From: Welwitschia mirabilis
Taxonomy: Eukaryota; Gnetophyta; Gnetopsida; Welwitschiales
Assembly (NCBI GenBank): GCA_051453625.1
Contig: JBOZIK010000001.1
Location: forward strand, 29,906,968 to 29,950,481
Reading direction: 5' to 3'
Length of the DNA stretch: 43,514 nt
The notes under the pieces are model-generated. The model was given only the letters and a program-made list of their open reading frames with translations. It was not told the origin of the DNA and ran no database searches. The stretch's first letter is position 1, and every line of letters begins with the position of its first letter. Positions 1 to 10,069 of the stretch are shown here, piece by piece. Made by a program: the position numbers and the translations under genes.

Positions 1-639
1 CCCCCCTTCCCCTTCTAATGTTCTCGATCCTATCTTTTTCTACTTAGAAATGGACTGACTACATTCTATAATGGCATTAAATTTATAAACTCTCAACTTG
101 TATCACTCTTGTGAATCTATTTATGCCTTGCAATGGTGGAAATGGTTCTCGATTTATTGTAGGACTTTATTTGAACTATGGAAGTTCTAAAACAAAGGAA
201 TTTTTAATAATGAGACTTTCAACTCCTTTCCTCCTCCTTGTAAGCATGATATTGTCCATAGCATCAAGCTCTAAAGTTTGTGAGATTCCCCTTCTTTCTC
301 TTTAAATCTCTTTGCTTGAAGTTTATATCTTATTTGGAATCCCAATTGACTAGCATTATAATCTCTCCCTTATTTATTTGAATCTTAAAGAGTCTTTCAA
401 CCAAAAAGAGAATAGGAAGACATTAACTTTAGGCATGAAGGAAATCATCCATCCATGCTAGCTGAAAGTTGAGGTATGTAATGATCCCTTAAGAATTGAT
501 ACCTTAAAATTTTGATATAAAAAATACAATCCTTATTTTTTTTTCATGTCTAAGACTATATGCTCAAACTCCACTTGTAATATGATTCTTTACAATTTCT
601 TCTTCCAATATTATTTTACCTTTTTAAAGTTAGCTAGTA
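1..639. other. AT-rich DNA, no recognised gene
   Basis: No coding frame in this stretch resembles a known family. A 64-codon open frame at 111-305 has no recognisable motif and is probably chance. The 3' part may belong to the 5' end of the LINE that becomes recognisable from about 640. Confidence 0.4.
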
Positions 640-3330
640 AATTAGGTAATATTTAGTTATTATAACTTCCTTATTAAAATATAATAAATCTTTGAAATAA
701 TTAGTTTAATGGAAACTATAGATTATTATCTATAGTTCATCATTCCTGAACAAAATAAAAGAACTATTGGACTTCTTATTTTACAATATTTTAGGACTTT
801 CTAATCTTATTTTAACTGGTGATGATTCTAATGCTATTTTTCATGAAAATGGAAAAAAAAAGATTGGAGCTTTTAGTGTTACTTAAAAAAAGTAAATAAA
901 AGAATTCAATAGAGGTATAGATGAATATGATATAAAGGAAATTCTAATGAAAAATTCTATAATGTAAAATTTGATTTAAATTTAATTTTTAAAAATTTTG
1001 ATAAATTCCTTATGAATACTTCTTGACTCTTGGCCTTTTTAGACTCTTAGAGTCAAACTATTACTTGCCTTTGTTCTAATCATTAATTAGATCTTTTTTA
1101 AACTTATAGTAAGCAGTGATTTTTTACATGTATGAATGGTTGCTTTTAATTTCTTGATTTGAAAGGAAAAAATTCAAGAATAAGCAAGATTAAAGCTAAA
1201 GAATTAAAATAATTTATTTACATTATAAGTTAATTGATTTCAAGGAATACATAAAATCCTAGCAGAGTTCTCACATGTTAGATTGGAAAAATGTTAAAGA
1301 ATGATTTAATTCATAAAATTTAGTAACTTCAAGAAGAGACTTAGAAAGATGATGGATAAATGATTTAGATATTAACAAAATAAATTACTTTGATATAATA
1401 TTTTACAAAAATGAGAATCGTATTACTAGTTTCAAAGTGTAAAAATTCAATAGATCAAAAAATGTAATGCTAATACTAGATCTTTTCACACTTATGTCAT
1501 AGAGATAAAAACTTTAGTTTAATTCCTTATCTTAGTGGTAAAGAAAATTAACATATTTATAATACTAATAATATAAAAAAATACTTCTATAGAATATTAG
1601 AAAAAATTGTTAATGAATCTAAAACAAATAAATATGGGTTACATTAATAATATAACTTTTCTTATAAATAGAGATTTGGAAGATGTAGAGTTGTAATTTC
1701 TTAGGGAAACAATCTACTATGAAAGAGTTTAAGGAAGGTTTATTTAAAATTAAGATGATATTTCTCCATGTCCAAATGGTTTTTATGTTGATGTTATTTA
1801 ACCTTATTGGAACTTATTGAGGATGATATTTTAGTTGTCTCTTTAGAGTTTTGAAATTGAGGATAAATTTTCAATCTTTTTTCTCACTCATATAAAATTT
1901 AATTTTTAATAAAGTACATGTTGATAATATATTAGATTTTAGATCAATGATCTCATGTGATATTTATAAAATAATGTCAAAAGTTTTTACAAAAGAATTG
2001 AAAAGTACTCTTTTAGTTCTAATCTTAAATTCAAAAGAATACTTTGTAAAGCAAAGATATATTTTAGGTTGAGTAATTTTTTTTCGATTAGAAATAGATC
2101 AAATAATTTTGGTTCTTGAGATCTTTTACTTACCTAGTACATAGAAAAAATCTAATGTCACATTCAAATTGAATAAGAAGAAAATGCATGATAGAGTGAT
2201 TGGTATGTTCTTAAAGTAGTAATTAGAAATTTTGCTTTTTTAAAGGATGGTAAAAATTATTAGCTTTTTATGTCCCTTCATATCTTTTTATTGTATTGAA
2301 TGGTGTTTTACATGAACATTTTAATAGTGAAAAGGATTTTTAGTAAGGTGATATCTCATCACCATTTTTTCCCTTCCCCCCCTTGATTGTCAAATCTTTA
2401 GGAGGAATAATTGATAAATCTCAAAGAGATAACTCTTTAACAAACATTAAAGTTGTAAAGGTCCTAATTTAATTCACGTTTAACATGTAGATGATTCTTT
2501 TATGTTTGGTATGGGAGGAACAAAGAACAAGGTATTATTAATCTTAAAAAAAGTTTTACCTAATACTATGAATTAAAGACAAATTCATGAAATATGACTT
2601 TTTAGTTATAAAATTGAAATCTTATCTAAAAAATATTTAAGTATTTCTCATTTTATAAGGAGAGTAGAAAAAGTATTATAGATCAGTATTCTCAATAACA
2701 TGGTAAAAAAATTAATAGTATAAAAAGATAAGTTTCTTTCTCAATTAGGAAGAGCTTAGTTTATTCAAAGTTTTATTCAATACTTACCAATTTGTCTAAT
2801 GTCACATCTCTAAACTATAAAAAAGGTTTCAAGAACATGAAAAAGTTGAAAATAACTATTTATTGCAAAAGAACTAATGGTAAGAATGATATTCACTGAA
2901 AAAATTAGAATCCATTATGTAAAAAATGGGAAAAGGTACTTTTAATCTCAAAATACTTCATACATTAAATCGTTTCTTGTTAGCTAAAATAATTTGGCAA
3001 TTACATAAAAGAATGGAAAATGGAATTAGCTGTTAAAATATAAAAATATAAATCATTTTGAAAATTTGTTTAAAGTTTCACATATTATTGAGGCTTTGAA
3101 GTTTTAAATATTTTGAAAAGTTTAGAATATTATTTAAATAATTATAGTTATTTAAACATTAATAAAAATTATAAGTTGCAAAGAAAAGATAATTTCAAAT
3201 CTAAAGAAGCTTATAATTCTCTTTAAAGTTATTCTCTAGGTAGAACAGAAATTAGATGGAAAAAAATTAGATTCATTTCAATAGTTTTTTTTGTCTCTAA
3301 CATGATTCGATAAATTGCCTTTTTTAAAGA
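640..3330 (+). mobile_element. Decayed L1-type LINE (non-LTR retrotransposon)
   Basis: Plus-strand remnants appear in the order expected of a plant L1 ORF2. An endonuclease-like GDDSNAIFHEN lies near 818 (family motif GDFN-AI). A pre-RT segment resembling 'P.PDGF...YW' lies near 1760-1815. The RT start reads LDFRSMISCDIYKIMSKVF near 1930 (family pattern DFRPISL.N..YKI.SK). A decayed KGF.QGD-like block lies near 2335, and the catalytic box is HVDDSFMFG at 2484-2510 (family F/YADD). The downstream region near 2730-2830 carries the L1-like 'K..FLSQ.GRA..I.S' segment. Many stops and frameshifts are present, so it is dead. Its ends and any poly(A) tail cannot be fixed by eye. Confidence 0.75.
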
Positions 3331-3763
3331 ATATTAAAAAATATAGTTGAAAAAATACCAATCAATACTACTTTTGTAAAAATAAGGAATAATTCTTAAA
3401 ATACTATTTTTTTTAATTGTATGTGAATAAGAAACATTTGGGATTTTATTTTTTTCAATGAAAAACATAGTATGATGTCTTTTAAATAATTTTAAATCCT
3501 TAGTTATACAATAGTATTTCCGTAGAATGGATGACAAATGATTTGTTTTTTCCCCTTCTTCTTTTTTCCCTTTATTTGTTATAACAGCTTTAGACAAACT
3601 ATAATTTAAGGCTTTAAAATAAAAGATTCTCATGTTTAAGTTATTTGTAGTTTAATTATTCATGAGAAGAAATTTTAAAAATTTGAAAAAAATTATATTT
3701 TAAAATGTAACATTATTATTTTCAGATTTCAATTTTCTTGGTCCATTACTCTTGACTAGTCTT
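3331..3763. other. AT-rich DNA between LINE remnant and dispersed repeat
   Basis: This may include the 3' end of the LINE. A 99-codon minus frame at 3334-3633 is low-complexity, AT-driven and matches no family known to me. I see no RNA gene. Confidence 0.35.
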
Positions 3764-4070
3764 CCATTGTGAAAGAGTTAGGTAACTCACCATTTATCAT
3801 CCTAAGGTAGTCCTATCTTTCAATTTTCTCTAATCCTCAAGGTTATAGGTTTTTTTCCTAATGAATCCTTGTACTTTCTAAAACTTTTTAGGCAAAAACT
3901 AATACCTTACAAATTGAAGAAATGAATTGTAAGTAGAGCTATTTTATATCATAGAGCTCCTATTTTAAAGAGATGACACTCTTATTATTAATATTGGACT
4001 AACCATAATAGAACTAGATTTTTCGCTTCATGAAAACCAAAATAGCAAATTTTCCAATAATATGTAAACC
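3764..4070 (+). repeat. Dispersed repeat, copy 1 (partner near 36280)
   Basis: This segment shares ordered blocks with 36280-36600: 'gtgaaagagtta', 'ctcaaggtt', a 'ctttttaggcaaa'-like block, 'cactcttattatt'/'cactcatattctt' and 'aactagattttt..cttc'. Divergence is large but the block order and spacing are kept. It is probably a piece of an unclassified LTR or other retroelement family. Confidence 0.55.
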
Positions 4071-4663
4071 TTTAAAAAATACTCTATATAAATTCAGATA
4101 TTTGACTTTTGATACATGAATCCAAATTCCATTCTTTAAACATAAATGCCAATTATTTTTACCCAGATGCAAAAGATTTAAATTATGAAACATTTTAAAC
4201 CAAAACCATTTATGTCCATTATCTGCTCAAGCAATTCTTTTTCTAAGAAAAGGCTTCTAATGAGCAATGCTTTCCCATAAGAAAGTTATTTTTAGGATTT
4301 TTATGCACTTTACTAATTTTTTATTTTAGAGAGAAGACATAAAATACATTAGTAAGGATTAAAAAATACTTCATATAAGATTAGCTATTATTTCTTTAAA
4401 TAAGAGTTAGCTTTCCCTCTTATTAATTTGTAGTTATTTTATTAAGAACATTCTTTGATCATTCTTTCTTAACTCTCCCTATTAAAAAGGAATATCTAAA
4501 AATTTTTTAAATAATATATCATTTTTATGACTCAAAGAAAAATGTGTATAACTTGTCATTTCGATTTAGAGAAAGATCTTAATGTATTCCATTTAGTTTT
4601 AGCACAAAATTCCATTATTCTACCCATAAAAGAGGCCACACAAACTTTTAAACCTAAATTTTC
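4071..4663. other. AT-rich DNA up to assembly gap
   Basis: No family recognised on either strand. A minus frame next to the gap (starting GLKVCVASFMGRIMEF) is short and unassigned; its length when read across the N run is an artefact. Confidence 0.35.
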
Positions 4664-5542
4664 NNNNNNNNNNNNNNNNNNNNNNNNNNNNNNNNNNNNN
4701 NNNNNNNNNNNNNNNNNNNNNNNNNNNNNNNNNNNNNNNNNNNNNNNNNNNNNNNNNNNNNNNNNNNNNNNNNNNNNNNNNNNNNNNNNNNNNNNNNNNN
4801 NNNNNNNNNNNNNNNNNNNNNNNNNNNNNNNNNNNNNNNNNNNNNNNNNNNNNNNNNNNNNNNNNNNNNNNNNNNNNNNNNNNNNNNNNNNNNNNNNNNN
4901 NNNNNNNNNNNNNNNNNNNNNNNNNNNNNNNNNNNNNNNNNNNNNNNNNNNNNNNNNNNNNNNNNNNNNNNNNNNNNNNNNNNNNNNNNNNNNNNNNNNN
5001 NNNNNNNNNNNNNNNNNNNNNNNNNNNNNNNNNNNNNNNNNNNNNNNNNNNNNNNNNNNNNNNNNNNNNNNNNNNNNNNNNNNNNNNNNNNNNNNNNNNN
5101 NNNNNNNNNNNNNNNNNNNNNNNNNNNNNNNNNNNNNNNNNNNNNNNNNNNNNNNNNNNNNNNNNNNNNNNNNNNNNNNNNNNNNNNNNNNNNNNNNNNN
5201 NNNNNNNNNNNNNNNNNNNNNNNNNNNNNNNNNNNNNNNNNNNNNNNNNNNNNNNNNNNNNNNNNNNNNNNNNNNNNNNNNNNNNNNNNNNNNNNNNNNN
5301 NNNNNNNNNNNNNNNNNNNNNNNNNNNNNNNNNNNNNNNNNNNNNNNNNNNNNNNNNNNNNNNNNNNNNNNNNNNNNNNNNNNNNNNNNNNNNNNNNNNN
5401 NNNNNNNNNNNNNNNNNNNNNNNNNNNNNNNNNNNNNNNNNNNNNNNNNNNNNNNNNNNNNNNNNNNNNNNNNNNNNNNNNNNNNNNNNNNNNNNNNNNN
5501 NNNNNNNNNNNNNNNNNNNNNNNNNNNNNNNNNNNNNNNNNN
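4664..5542. other. Assembly gap (879 N)
   Basis: A run of 879 undetermined bases. It lies where the 3' LTR of the chromovirus-type element on its right would be expected, so the missing LTR may be hidden here. Open frames spanning it are meaningless. Confidence 0.98.
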
Positions 5543-5703
5543 TACTCTTTCACACAAAAAGATAACAATCCCTTTTTATTATATGAAAAGAGTCTTGGGT
5601 TAAAAAGTCTAGCTTGAAAGTCATATAAACTATTAATTGGAAATCATCTAAAATAAATCAAGCTTTTAATGACTTTGTTTTATTTCATAGAGGATTCTCT
5701 TAT
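5543..5703. other. Short AT-rich flank of the gap
   Basis: Unassigned sequence between the gap and the 57-bp tandem repeat. It may be 3' untranslated sequence of the minus-strand gypsy element. Confidence 0.3.
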
Positions 5704-5817
5704 AGCATTCTTTCTTAATTAAAGGTGAAATTTCATATTAGTAATACCACTCCGCTATATAGCATTCTTTCTTAATTAAAGGTGAACTTTCATATTAGTA
5801 ACACCACTTCCCTATAT
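5704..5817 (-). repeat. 57-bp tandem duplication
   Basis: Two adjacent copies, 5704-5760 and 5761-5817, both start with agcattctttcttaatta and end in ctatat, with only a few substitutions. They lie just downstream (in element orientation) of the integrase C-terminus, in the expected 3' untranslated region of the gypsy element. Confidence 0.9.
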
Positions 5818-5899
5818 TTCTTCTTTTTTTGTACATTTTCTCTCCTTGTTTTAGAATGATTGGTTGTTCATGTAAACTCCCTCTTCCTTGTTAATCTTT

Positions 5900-6579
5900 C
5901 ATAATTCCTTTATCTATTTGTTATCATCCTCCATATTGGCATAATACTCTAACAAATCTACAATACTAAAAGTTTAAAAAAGTTTATGACTTTAACAAAG
6001 TTCTAATTTGTATGTATTTAAAGAAATATTTTTAACAATATTACATAATCCAAGCTTCCTACACTTTAGGTTGTTACATATTCCTATTAGGAACCTATCC
6101 TTTTAAATGTGTGTAAGTACTAGATCATTTTCTTCAAACTTAACATGTTTCCTTTGCTAATCCACCCTTTCCTAATACTCTATTTTTCAAGTCATATTTT
6201 CATATGATTATGAAGATTTATAATTCTAGTTGTAAATTCATCTATCATTACTAATAAATATTTTACCTTTTCAATCAAATATGGGACTTTTAGGTGGATT
6301 CCATATGCCACTTAGATTGGTATTTTTACTATGCATCTCTTAATGGAGTTATCATATGAAAACTTACTATGAAAGAGATAACTCTCTTATAAACTTGAAG
6401 TTTTATTACACAATCATTGTACCAAGTTTTTAATTCTTTGGTTAACCCATAGTTTTTAACCATTGATTTGTAGATGGCTAGTTGAAGAGAATTGTAACAT
6501 CGTTCTTAGAAATTTCCATATACTTTTCCAAAAATGAGATAAATGTTATATCTTTGTCCAAAACAATAGTGTTAGGTAA
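5900..6579 (-). pseudogene. Ty3/gypsy integrase, C-terminal part (separated by nested insertion)
   Basis: Reading the minus strand down from 6579 gives PNTIVLDKDITFISF, which matches the integrase core 'P..IVSDRD..F.S.FW', followed by decayed sequence with the expected 'N.PST..Q' (family HPQTDGQ). Near 5930-5990 the frame SIVDLLEYYANMEDDNK resembles the segment found at the very C-terminus of plant gypsy polyproteins ('FNV.DLYEY'). The N-terminal half of the same integrase lies at 10065-10500, on the far side of the inserted element. Several stops and frameshifts make it a pseudogene. Confidence 0.8.
6575..6579. repeat. Target site duplication, left copy (ggtaa)
   Basis: The five bases before the left LTR are ggtaa and the five after the right LTR (10065-10069) are agtaa. 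They match at 4 of 5 positions, as expected for an old LTR-retrotransposon insertion. Confidence 0.8.
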
Positions 6580-6821
6580 TGAAGGGTTTGGAGAAACTCT
6601 TAAGGCACTAGGAAGGTGTTTAGCACTAAATTTGATCATTGAAATGCAGCTAAAATATTTTATTGATTTTAAATGAATTTATAGAAAATGACTTTCCATA
6701 TGGAGTATAACTAACCCAAAATCTATGAATCCACATCCCAACATTTGTGGATCTCAAACTAATACTATCTAATAAATCCTATTGAGCTTTTCAACAAAAA
6801 ATTTAAATAATTATCCTAACA
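6580..6821 (-). repeat. 3' LTR of the nested element
   Basis: 242 bp. On the plus strand it starts tgaagggtttggagaaac and ends ttatcctaaca; in element orientation it runs TG...CA. It pairs with 9823-10064 over its full, equal length. Confidence 0.92.
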
Positions 6822-6832
6822 AGCTCCCTCTT
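6822..6832 (-). promoter_or_regulatory. Polypurine tract of the nested element
   Basis: The minus strand reads AAGAGGGAGCT immediately 5' of the 3' LTR. Position and composition fit the plus-strand primer of LTR retrotransposons. Confidence 0.75.
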
Positions 6833-6925
6833 GATGACAAATCTACGAATTAGATTTTTATTACATTTAAAGTGTTAGAACATGCCCTTAGCATAGTAAT
6901 TCATGTAGAATTTATTATAAAAGTA

Positions 6926-7075
6926 TGGACTAACCATTATAAAGTGGACTAACCATGACAATATGGATTATCTATGATAATGTGGACCAACCACAATAAT
7001 ATGAACTAACTATGATAATGTGGACTAACCGTGATAATATGAACTAACCATGATCATGTGGAGTAACCACGACAA
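6926..7075. repeat. 19-bp minisatellite, about 8 copies
   Basis: Eight consecutive units with exact 19-bp spacing (6926, 6945, 6964, 6983, 7002, 7021, 7040, 7059). The consensus is tggactaaccatgataata, alternating ggac/gaac variants. It lies inside the nested element, between the gag 3' end and the 3' LTR. Confidence 0.92.
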
Positions 7076-7184
7076 GGGACAAACCCAACATTTAAAAACT
7101 TAAATCTGTATCTTTAGAAGCTTCTTCTTTGCTTACTTTTACCATTATGCCTAAAGTCTTCAATTTTCCATCAGGTAGATCCTT

Positions 7185-8655
7185 TACTTATTGAAAGCGG
7201 TTTACTGCTACATGATCTTGCTTATTGCAACAATAGCATTTTGTCCTCACTTTGTCATCTTTTATGTCCTTTTCCTGAGAATTTTTCCTTGGAAATCTTG
7301 ATGCCATAATGCTTTTTTTTCCATAGGCCATTATTCTATTACAATAATTCTTGCTAGGAAGAACACCCACGTTGTGATGATTCCGAATAATTAAAGCACC
7401 TTCTTTGAGTTCACGTTGATACATCCTTTTATGTTCTTCAATGAGTGTGTGTCTAGTACTTTCTAATGTGCAAGAAATCTGCTTTAAAGAGAAGATGTTG
7501 TAACATCGAGAAGGAAGACTACTTAGTAGAATGACTTTGACATCTTCATTATCAACTCTTGAATTAACTGCTGTAAGTTATGACCAAAGTGATCTAAAGT
7601 AATTTATGTGTGGATTCATGTCTCGTAAATCTTCCATTCTCAAACTATAAAGTTAATGCTTTAGTTCTTGTTTATCTTCATTCCACTTGAACCAAATAAT
7701 TTGTATAAATCATCCTAGACTTGTTTTAAGCTTTTACTTAAGTCAAAAAATAATCATCCTCAAGACCAAATCCAATTAGAGAAAGGGCTTTTTATCATCA
7801 TCTTCCCAATAATTAATGTTTTTTTGGATCTTNNNNNNNNNNNNNNNNNNNNNNNNNNNNNNNNNNNNNNNNNNNNNNNNNNNNNNNNNNNNNNNNNNNN
7901 NNNNNNNNNNNNNNNNNNNNNNNNNNNNNNNNNNNNNNNNNNNNNNNNNNNNNNNNNNNNNNNNNNNNNNNNNNNNNNNNNNNNNNNNNNNNNNNNNNNN
8001 NNNNNNNNNNNNNNNNNNNNNNNNNNNNNNNNNNNNNNNNNNNNNNNNNNNNNNNNNNNNNNNNNNNNNNNNNNNNNNNNNNNNNNNNNNNNNNNNNNNN
8101 NNNNNNNNNNNNNNNNNNNNNNNNNNNNNNNNNNNNNNNNNNNNNNNNNNNNNNNNNNNNNNNNNNNNNNNNNNNNNNNNNNNNNNNNNNNNNNNNNNNN
8201 NNNNNNNNNNNNNNNNNNNNNNNNNNNNNNNNNNNNNNNNNNNNNNNNNNNNNNNNNNNNNNNNNNNNNNNNNNNNNNNNNNNNNNNNNNNNNNNNNNNN
8301 NNNNNNNNNNNNNNNNNNNNNNNNNNNNNNNNNNNNNNNNNNNNNNNNNNNNNNNNNNNNNNNNNNNNNNNNNNNNNNNNNNNNNNNNNNNNNNNNNNNN
8401 NNNNNNNNNNNNNNNNNNNNNNNNNNNNNNNNNNNNNNNNNNNNNNNNNNNNNNNNNNNNNNNNNNNNNNNNNNNNNNNNNNNNNNNNNNNNNNNNNNNN
8501 NNNNNNNNNNNNNNNNNNNNNNNNNNNNNNNNNNNNNNNNNNNNNNNNNNNNNNNNNNNNNNNNNNNNNNNCTTCCATTAAATTTTTCAATATTTTTTTG
8601 CTTAGCAGGAGTTCGTAATTTTAAGCCCTCTAAAAGAGAATTATCTTTCTCAACT
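7185..8655 (-). pseudogene. Copia-type gag polyprotein, decayed
   Basis: Gag is the nucleocapsid/capsid polyprotein that packages retroelement RNA in cytoplasmic particles. The N-terminal segment reads AKQKNIEKFNG near 8610-8573 (copia gags start '...EKFDG.NF..W'). After the 739-N gap the middle shows VDNEDVKVILLSSLPS near 7555-7510 (family 'ed....LL.sLP..Y'). The C-terminal zinc knuckle CYCCNKQDHVAVNRF lies at about 7195-7240; it is CCHC-like, but the last Cys is replaced. The total span of about 490 codons suits a copia gag. No start ATG is visible, a stop precedes the N-terminal block, and other stops are present. No pol follows. It is the only coding remnant of the nested element. Confidence 0.82.
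7833..8571. other. Assembly gap (739 N)
   Basis: Undetermined bases inside the gag of the nested element. Reading frames spanning them are artefacts. Confidence 0.98.
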
Positions 8656-9268
8656 CACATCTAGAGGATTTAAATACCTCCTATAATGATATTCTTAAGG
8701 CTAAGGGTCATACCCCTTAGAACCCCTTTTAAACCTGAAAGTTCTTCTAAAGAGCCACCACCTTCAACTCTCCTCTTCACACACTCCAAAAAATACTTTT
8801 ATTAATTGTTTTATCTTATAAATACAAAAAGCTAATAAAATGCCTTATAAATAGCAAATGAATGAAGTGCTAGAAATTTTTTGTTAAAAAATGGGGATAG
8901 AAACATAGCCAAGGGATGAAAAAGATAGTGCAAGCAAATGGTAAACATAAAGATACAAACAAGCCTCTTTTAAATACAAATCCCTAGAACTTGTGGAAAC
9001 ATTCTCTTTCGAAACCCTCCGAGAGTTGAGAATCCCTGTCACACGAAGGAAGCAGCTGACGGAAGCCAGTCGGTCATCCAGCTTTGGAATCTTCGTAATG
9101 TATATGTGACTTCAATGGAATCTAATTGTAATAGCGCCATTCAAGTTGAAGGTCCATGAAAGAAAATGTGTGCTTCAAAATGAATTTGTAGCTGTACTAT
9201 CAGACAACAATGAAGGATTTATCGAGCAGAATATTTTTTGTTTACCACTGATCTTAGAAAGCTTTATG

Positions 9269-9445
9269 AAATCTTACTAATCAAATCTTGGAGTTGCTTG
9301 ACCGAAGATATGCTGCGGGTAAAATTTCTGTGAATGATGTAGATCATCACGCCATATATGCTCTAGCAGAGTGCTAGAGAGATATTTCCATGGCCGATTG
9401 CAAGACTTATTTGCAGAAGGCGTTTTACACTGGAGTTCGTTGAGC
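9269..9445 (+). pseudogene. Fragment resembling a Gnk2/DUF26 (cysteine-rich repeat) domain
   Basis: The plus frame from 9269 reads NLTNQILELLDRRYAAGKIS, then a segment including DHHAIYALAEC, an internal stop, and RDISMADCKTYLQKAF. This fits the core of the plant Gnk2 domain, '.VY.LA.C..D.s..dC..CL..A', with the C-x8-C spacing intact (Cys codons at 9372 and 9399). The third Cys of the C-x8-C-x2-C motif is Tyr here (9408-9410). Gnk2 domains occur in secreted antifungal proteins, plasmodesmal proteins and extracellular parts of CRK receptor kinases. The fragment carries an in-frame TAG at 9375 and a TGA after GVR, so it is dead. It sits antisense within the leader of the nested retroelement, suggesting capture of host sequence. 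No alignment was run. Confidence 0.55.
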
Positions 9446-9808
9446 GGCATGCACGGGAGAGCAGATAATGTAGGCAAACACAACAGGTGGACAGTGGACA
9501 AGCCGCGTGGCACCGATGGCAGTGCGTGCAGAGATGAAGCTCGGGAAGAAGATAACGTAGCAAGCGGAACGGCAGGTAATTTTGAGTGATCTCTTAAATG
9601 ATCTGAAACTTCCTTCAGCGATCACATATCATTCTTTTTCCTTGTTTTTGTCTTTCTGCTCTGCCTTGGATCTTTTGCAGATCACTCTCTAAAACTGTCC
9701 TCTGCATAATCTCAATGAAATCGATCTGCTCACAGATACTCGGCACCAAAGCAATATGGAAATGATGCAGTCGAAGCTTGCACTTAGAGCCTACATGTCC
9801 CAGATTTT

Positions 9809-9820
9809 GCTTTGACACCA
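9809..9820 (-). promoter_or_regulatory. Primer binding site of the nested element
   Basis: The minus strand reads TGGTGTCAAAGC, two bases past the LTR end. It matches the tRNA-iMet-type plant PBS TGGTATCAGAGC at 10 of 12 positions; both differences are transitions. Confidence 0.8.
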
Positions 9821-9822
9821 AT

Positions 9823-10064
9823 TGAAGGGTTTGGAGAAACCCTAAAGACAGTACAAAGGTGTTGAACACTAAATTTTATCATTGAAATGCAACTGAAATG
9901 CTTTATTGAGTTTTAATGAATTTATAAAAAATGACTTTCCATATAGAGCATAACTAGCCCGAAATCTATGGATCGACATCCCAACTTTTATAGATCTCAA
10001 ACTAATATTATCTAATAAATCCTATTGACATTTTCAATACAAATTTTAAATAATTATCCTAACA
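9823..10064 (-). repeat. 5' LTR of the nested element
   Basis: 242 bp, same length and termini as 6580-6821. Identity is roughly 86% by eye, with most differences being transitions. Confidence 0.92.
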
Positions 10065-10069
10065 AGTAA
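10065..10069. repeat. Target site duplication, right copy (agtaa)
   Basis: Pairs with ggtaa at 6575-6579 around the nested element. Confidence 0.8.

Larger units (their letters stand above)
8656..9822 (-). other. Leader of the nested element with foreign, higher-GC segment
   Basis: About 1.15 kb between the PBS and gag. From about 9000 to 9800 the base composition is clearly more GC-rich than the surrounding repeats. Part of it is a Gnk2-like fragment on the opposite strand (see 9269-9445). An open minus frame at 9615-9869 crosses the PBS into the LTR and is unassigned. Confidence 0.6.
6580..10064 (-). mobile_element. Nested gag-only copia-type LTR retroelement (TR-GAG-like)
   Basis: A 3485-bp unit in minus orientation with all structural hallmarks. 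It has two 242-bp LTRs beginning TGTTAGG and ending CTTCA. A PBS TGGTGTCAAAGC sits two bases inside the 5' LTR (compare tRNA-iMet type TGGTATCAGAGC), and a polypurine tract AAGAGGGAGCT abuts the 3' LTR. Target duplications are agtaa/ggtaa. Between them are a ~1.15-kb leader, a copia-type gag (about 8655-7185) and only 365 bp before the 3' LTR, so no protease, integrase or RT fits. That absence is not caused by the 739-N gap, which lies inside gag. Gag-only plant elements of this layout are called TR-GAG. It interrupts a gypsy integrase. The LTRs are about 86% identical by eye, so the insertion is old. Confidence 0.88.

Noticed and set aside
4527-5603. Open frames spanning the N runs at 4664-5542 (both strands)
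   Set aside because: Almost all residues are undetermined; the frames are open only because N cannot form stops.
6926-7075. CRISPR-like array
   Set aside because: Units are contiguous 19-mers with no spacers, inside a eukaryotic retroelement.
7760-8664. Open frames spanning the 739-N run
   Set aside because: Same artefact. The true content on either side is a minus-strand copia gag in another frame.
9277-9625. Overlapping minus and plus frames in the GC-richer leader
   Set aside because: Shadow frames. The only pattern with family resemblance is the plus Gnk2-like frame at 9269-9445, which itself contains stops.
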